Origin: Comamonadaceae bacterium
Lineage (GTDB): Bacteria > Pseudomonadota > Gammaproteobacteria > Burkholderiales > Burkholderiaceae_C
NCBI GenBank assembly: GCA_947476015.1
Contig: CANJOS010000004.1
Coordinates: 1 to 47,437 of the forward strand
Direction: 5' to 3'
Length of the DNA stretch: 47,437 nucleotides
Below the pieces are notes generated by a model, which worked only from the letters and a program-made list of their open reading frames with translations, made no database searches and was not told the DNA's origin. Positions within the stretch are counted from its first letter, which is position 1. The number at the start of each line of letters is the position of its first letter. Positions 45,916-47,437 of the stretch are shown piece by piece. The translations under genes and the position numbers were made by a program.

Positions 45916-47437
45916 ATGTCGAACGGCACCTCCTCACCTCCTCAGATCATCCTCTGCACTTTGAATGCAAAGTACATCCATGCTTCACTGGGTTTGCGTT
46001 ATCTGCTGGCCAATATGGCGCGTCATGGCAGTCAGGCGTTGGCTGAGAAAACACGTTTGGTGGAATACACCCTCGCACGCCCCATTCAGGACATGGTGTC
46101 TGATTTGCTTGCCACTTTGGGAGACGAAAAAGCAGGTGCGACTCAGGTCATTGGTTTCGGTGTCTACATTTGGAATGTGATTCAAACCACAGAGCTGGTT
46201 CGCCAGCTTCAATTGAAACGACCCTCCTTGAAGGTGGTTTTAGGCGGGCCTGAGGTCAGTCATGAGACAGAGTCACAGGAAATTGTGAAATGGGCTGATC
46301 ACGTCATCACGGGCTGGGGGGATGTGAGTTTTCCTAAATTGTGCTTGGCATTGATCCATGGTCCCAAGCCGCTCATGAAGGTGATTCAAGGCGAGCAAGC
46401 TCCCTTGGATCAAATTGAATTGCCCTACAGTCATTTCACAGACAGCGATTTAGCGCACCGTTTGCTTTATGTCGAAGCGTCTAGGGGCTGTCCCTTCAAA
46501 TGCGAGTTTTGCCTCAGTTCGTTAGATAAAACTGCCTGGGCCTTCGAACTCGAGTCGCTGCTGGCTGAGCTTCATACGCTCTACCAACGTGGCGCAAGAA
46601 ATTTCAAATTTGTAGACCGAACTTTCAATCTCAAAATTGATGCGTCTGTTCAAATTCTCCAATTCTTTTTAGATCGTTTGAATGAAGATTCGTCTAAAGG
46701 AATGTTGGTTCATTTTGAAGTCATTCCAGATCATTTGCCGGATCGACTCAAGCACTTGATCGCTCAGTTCCCGCCCGGTGTTTTGCAGTTTGAAGTGGGC
46801 ATTCAAAGTTTTAATACAGAGGTGCAGCAGTTAATTTCAAGACGTCAAGACAATGTGCAGACAGAGGCTAACCTGCGTTGGTTGCTTTCGAATTCCAATG
46901 CTCATTTGCACACTGATCTTATTTTTGGATTGCCCGGTGAGTCCATTGAAAGTTTTGCTCAAGGTTTTGATCGCTTGCTTGACATCGGCCCGCAAGAAAT
47001 TCAACTGGGCATTTTGAAACGCTTGCGAGGGACGCCCATCTCAAGGCATACCGAAGCCCACGGCATGGTGTACGACATTCAGCCACCGTATGTGGTTCTG
47101 GAATCCAAGGTGGTGAATGCACATGACATGAAACGCTTTTCTCGGATGGCCAAATATTGGGACTTGGTGGCCAACTCGGGGCGCTTTAAAAAATCTCTCC
47201 CTCTTCTTTTGGTCCATCGGTCGCCGACGTATTCATCGTTTTGGGCATTCATGCATTTCTCTGATGCTCTTTGGTTAAGCACCGGCAAAACTTATGGGTT
47301 GACACCCGAGGATCTGGTGGATGCTGTGTTTGATTACCTCACTCAGGCTTGGGGTCTTCAACCCGAAGAAGTGAGGCCTGTATTGTTGGCTGATTATTTG
47401 GAAAGCGGCGCGCGAGCAAGGCCTCGTTGTTTGGCCT
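45916..47437 (+). CDS. B12-binding-type radical SAM protein, 3' end outside the window
   Basis: An open frame of at least 507 residues running off the right edge with no stop. The N-terminal ~150 residues resemble a cobalamin-binding domain (GFGVYIWNV, VVLGGPEVSHE, VITGWGDVSFP). Then comes the radical SAM core with Cys192-x3-Cys196-x2-Cys199 (SRGCPFKCEFC), the GIQSFN strand and LIFGLPGES. The C-terminal part (about 390 on) has SRMAKYWDLVANSGRF, like the DUF4080-type tail. No typical DxHxxG cobalamin ligand is visible, so B12 may bind base-off by another route or not at all. The start ATG at 45916 has only a weak AGGGG upstream. It is 60 bases after the SDR gene. Function unknown; the family modifies nucleic acids, peptides or lipids. 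Confidence 0.85.
   Translation, partial: MSNGTSSPPQIILCTLNAKYIHASLGLRYLLANMARHGSQALAEKTRLVEYTLARPIQDMVSDLLATLGDEKAGATQVIGFGVYIWNVIQTTELVRQLQLKRPSLKVVLGGPEVSHETESQEIVKWADHVITGWGDVSFPKLCLALIHGPKPLMKVIQGEQAPLDQIELPYSHFTDSDLAHRLLYVEASRGCPFKCEFCLSSLDKTAWAFELESLLAELHTLYQRGARNFKFVDRTFNLKIDASVQILQFFLDRLNEDSSKGMLVHFEVIPDHLPDRLKHLIAQFPPGVLQFEVGIQSFNTEVQQLISRRQDNVQTEANLRWLLSNSNAHLHTDLIFGLPGESIESFAQGFDRLLDIGPQEIQLGILKRLRGTPISRHTEAHGMVYDIQPPYVVLESKVVNAHDMKRFSRMAKYWDLVANSGRFKKSLPLLLVHRSPTYSSFWAFMHFSDALWLSTGKTYGLTPEDLVDAVFDYLTQAWGLQPEEVRPVLLADYLESGARARPRCLA

Overview
The window looks like chromosomal DNA of a heterotrophic betaproteobacterium (order Burkholderiales, probably Comamonadaceae-like and of moderate GC). 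This rests on protein style and operon architecture: two Liv-type ABC systems, a TRAP system, two-gene IorAB, LysR regulators. The genus cannot be fixed from sequence alone. No rRNA, tRNA, CRISPR array, complete transposon or phage gene was seen. The left ~15.8 kb reads as visibly more AT-rich than the part that follows (about 40% versus 55% GC in two hand-counted 60-base lines), which hints at separate histories.

Region A (1-15.8 kb) is one catabolic module. A nitroreductase fragment runs off the left edge, followed by an AttH/CrtC-like (DUF7064/7065-type) protein and a TetR regulator. Next come two divergent operons. The minus-strand operon, in transcription order, is livF-livG-acyl-CoA ligase-livH-livM-livK-acyl-CoA dehydrogenase, with the first five genes overlapping by 1-4 nt. 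The plus-strand operon is an SDR-like protein that lacks the catalytic Tyr/Lys, two subunits of the BcrC/BcrB - HgdB/HgdA radical family, a single ASKHA [4Fe-4S] activator ATPase, and an alpha-methylacyl-CoA racemase. My reading: a carboxylic acid is imported, thioesterified, epimerised at a 2-methyl carbon, dehydrogenated, and subjected to ATP-driven one-electron chemistry (2-hydroxyacyl-CoA dehydration or enoyl/aryl-CoA reduction). I do not recognise this combination as a described pathway, and it is the main candidate for a new system.

Region B (15.8-24.7 kb) is carbohydrate use: a Gfo/Idh/MocA dehydrogenase, a convergent CE15-like esterase, and an operon of sugar-binding protein, two permeases, ATPase and a GH31 glycosidase. 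Two terminator-like hairpins separate the binding protein from the permeases. Region C (24.7-27.1 kb) holds a stand-alone molybdopterin oxidoreductase and an inverted repeat resembling an IS3-family end.

Region D (27.1-45 kb) is aromatic/2-oxoacid metabolism: an alpha/beta hydrolase, a two-subunit Rieske oxygenase with a divergent LysR regulator, then ten co-directional minus-strand genes, iorA-iorB-dctP-dctQ-dctM-livK-livH-livM-livG-livF. A divergent LysR regulator precedes iorA, and an exported amidohydrolase lies beyond it. The pairing suggests TRAP import of an arylpyruvate or other 2-oxoacid, oxidised by IorAB to the acyl-CoA. At the right edge are a classical SDR and a B12-binding-type radical SAM protein cut by the window end.
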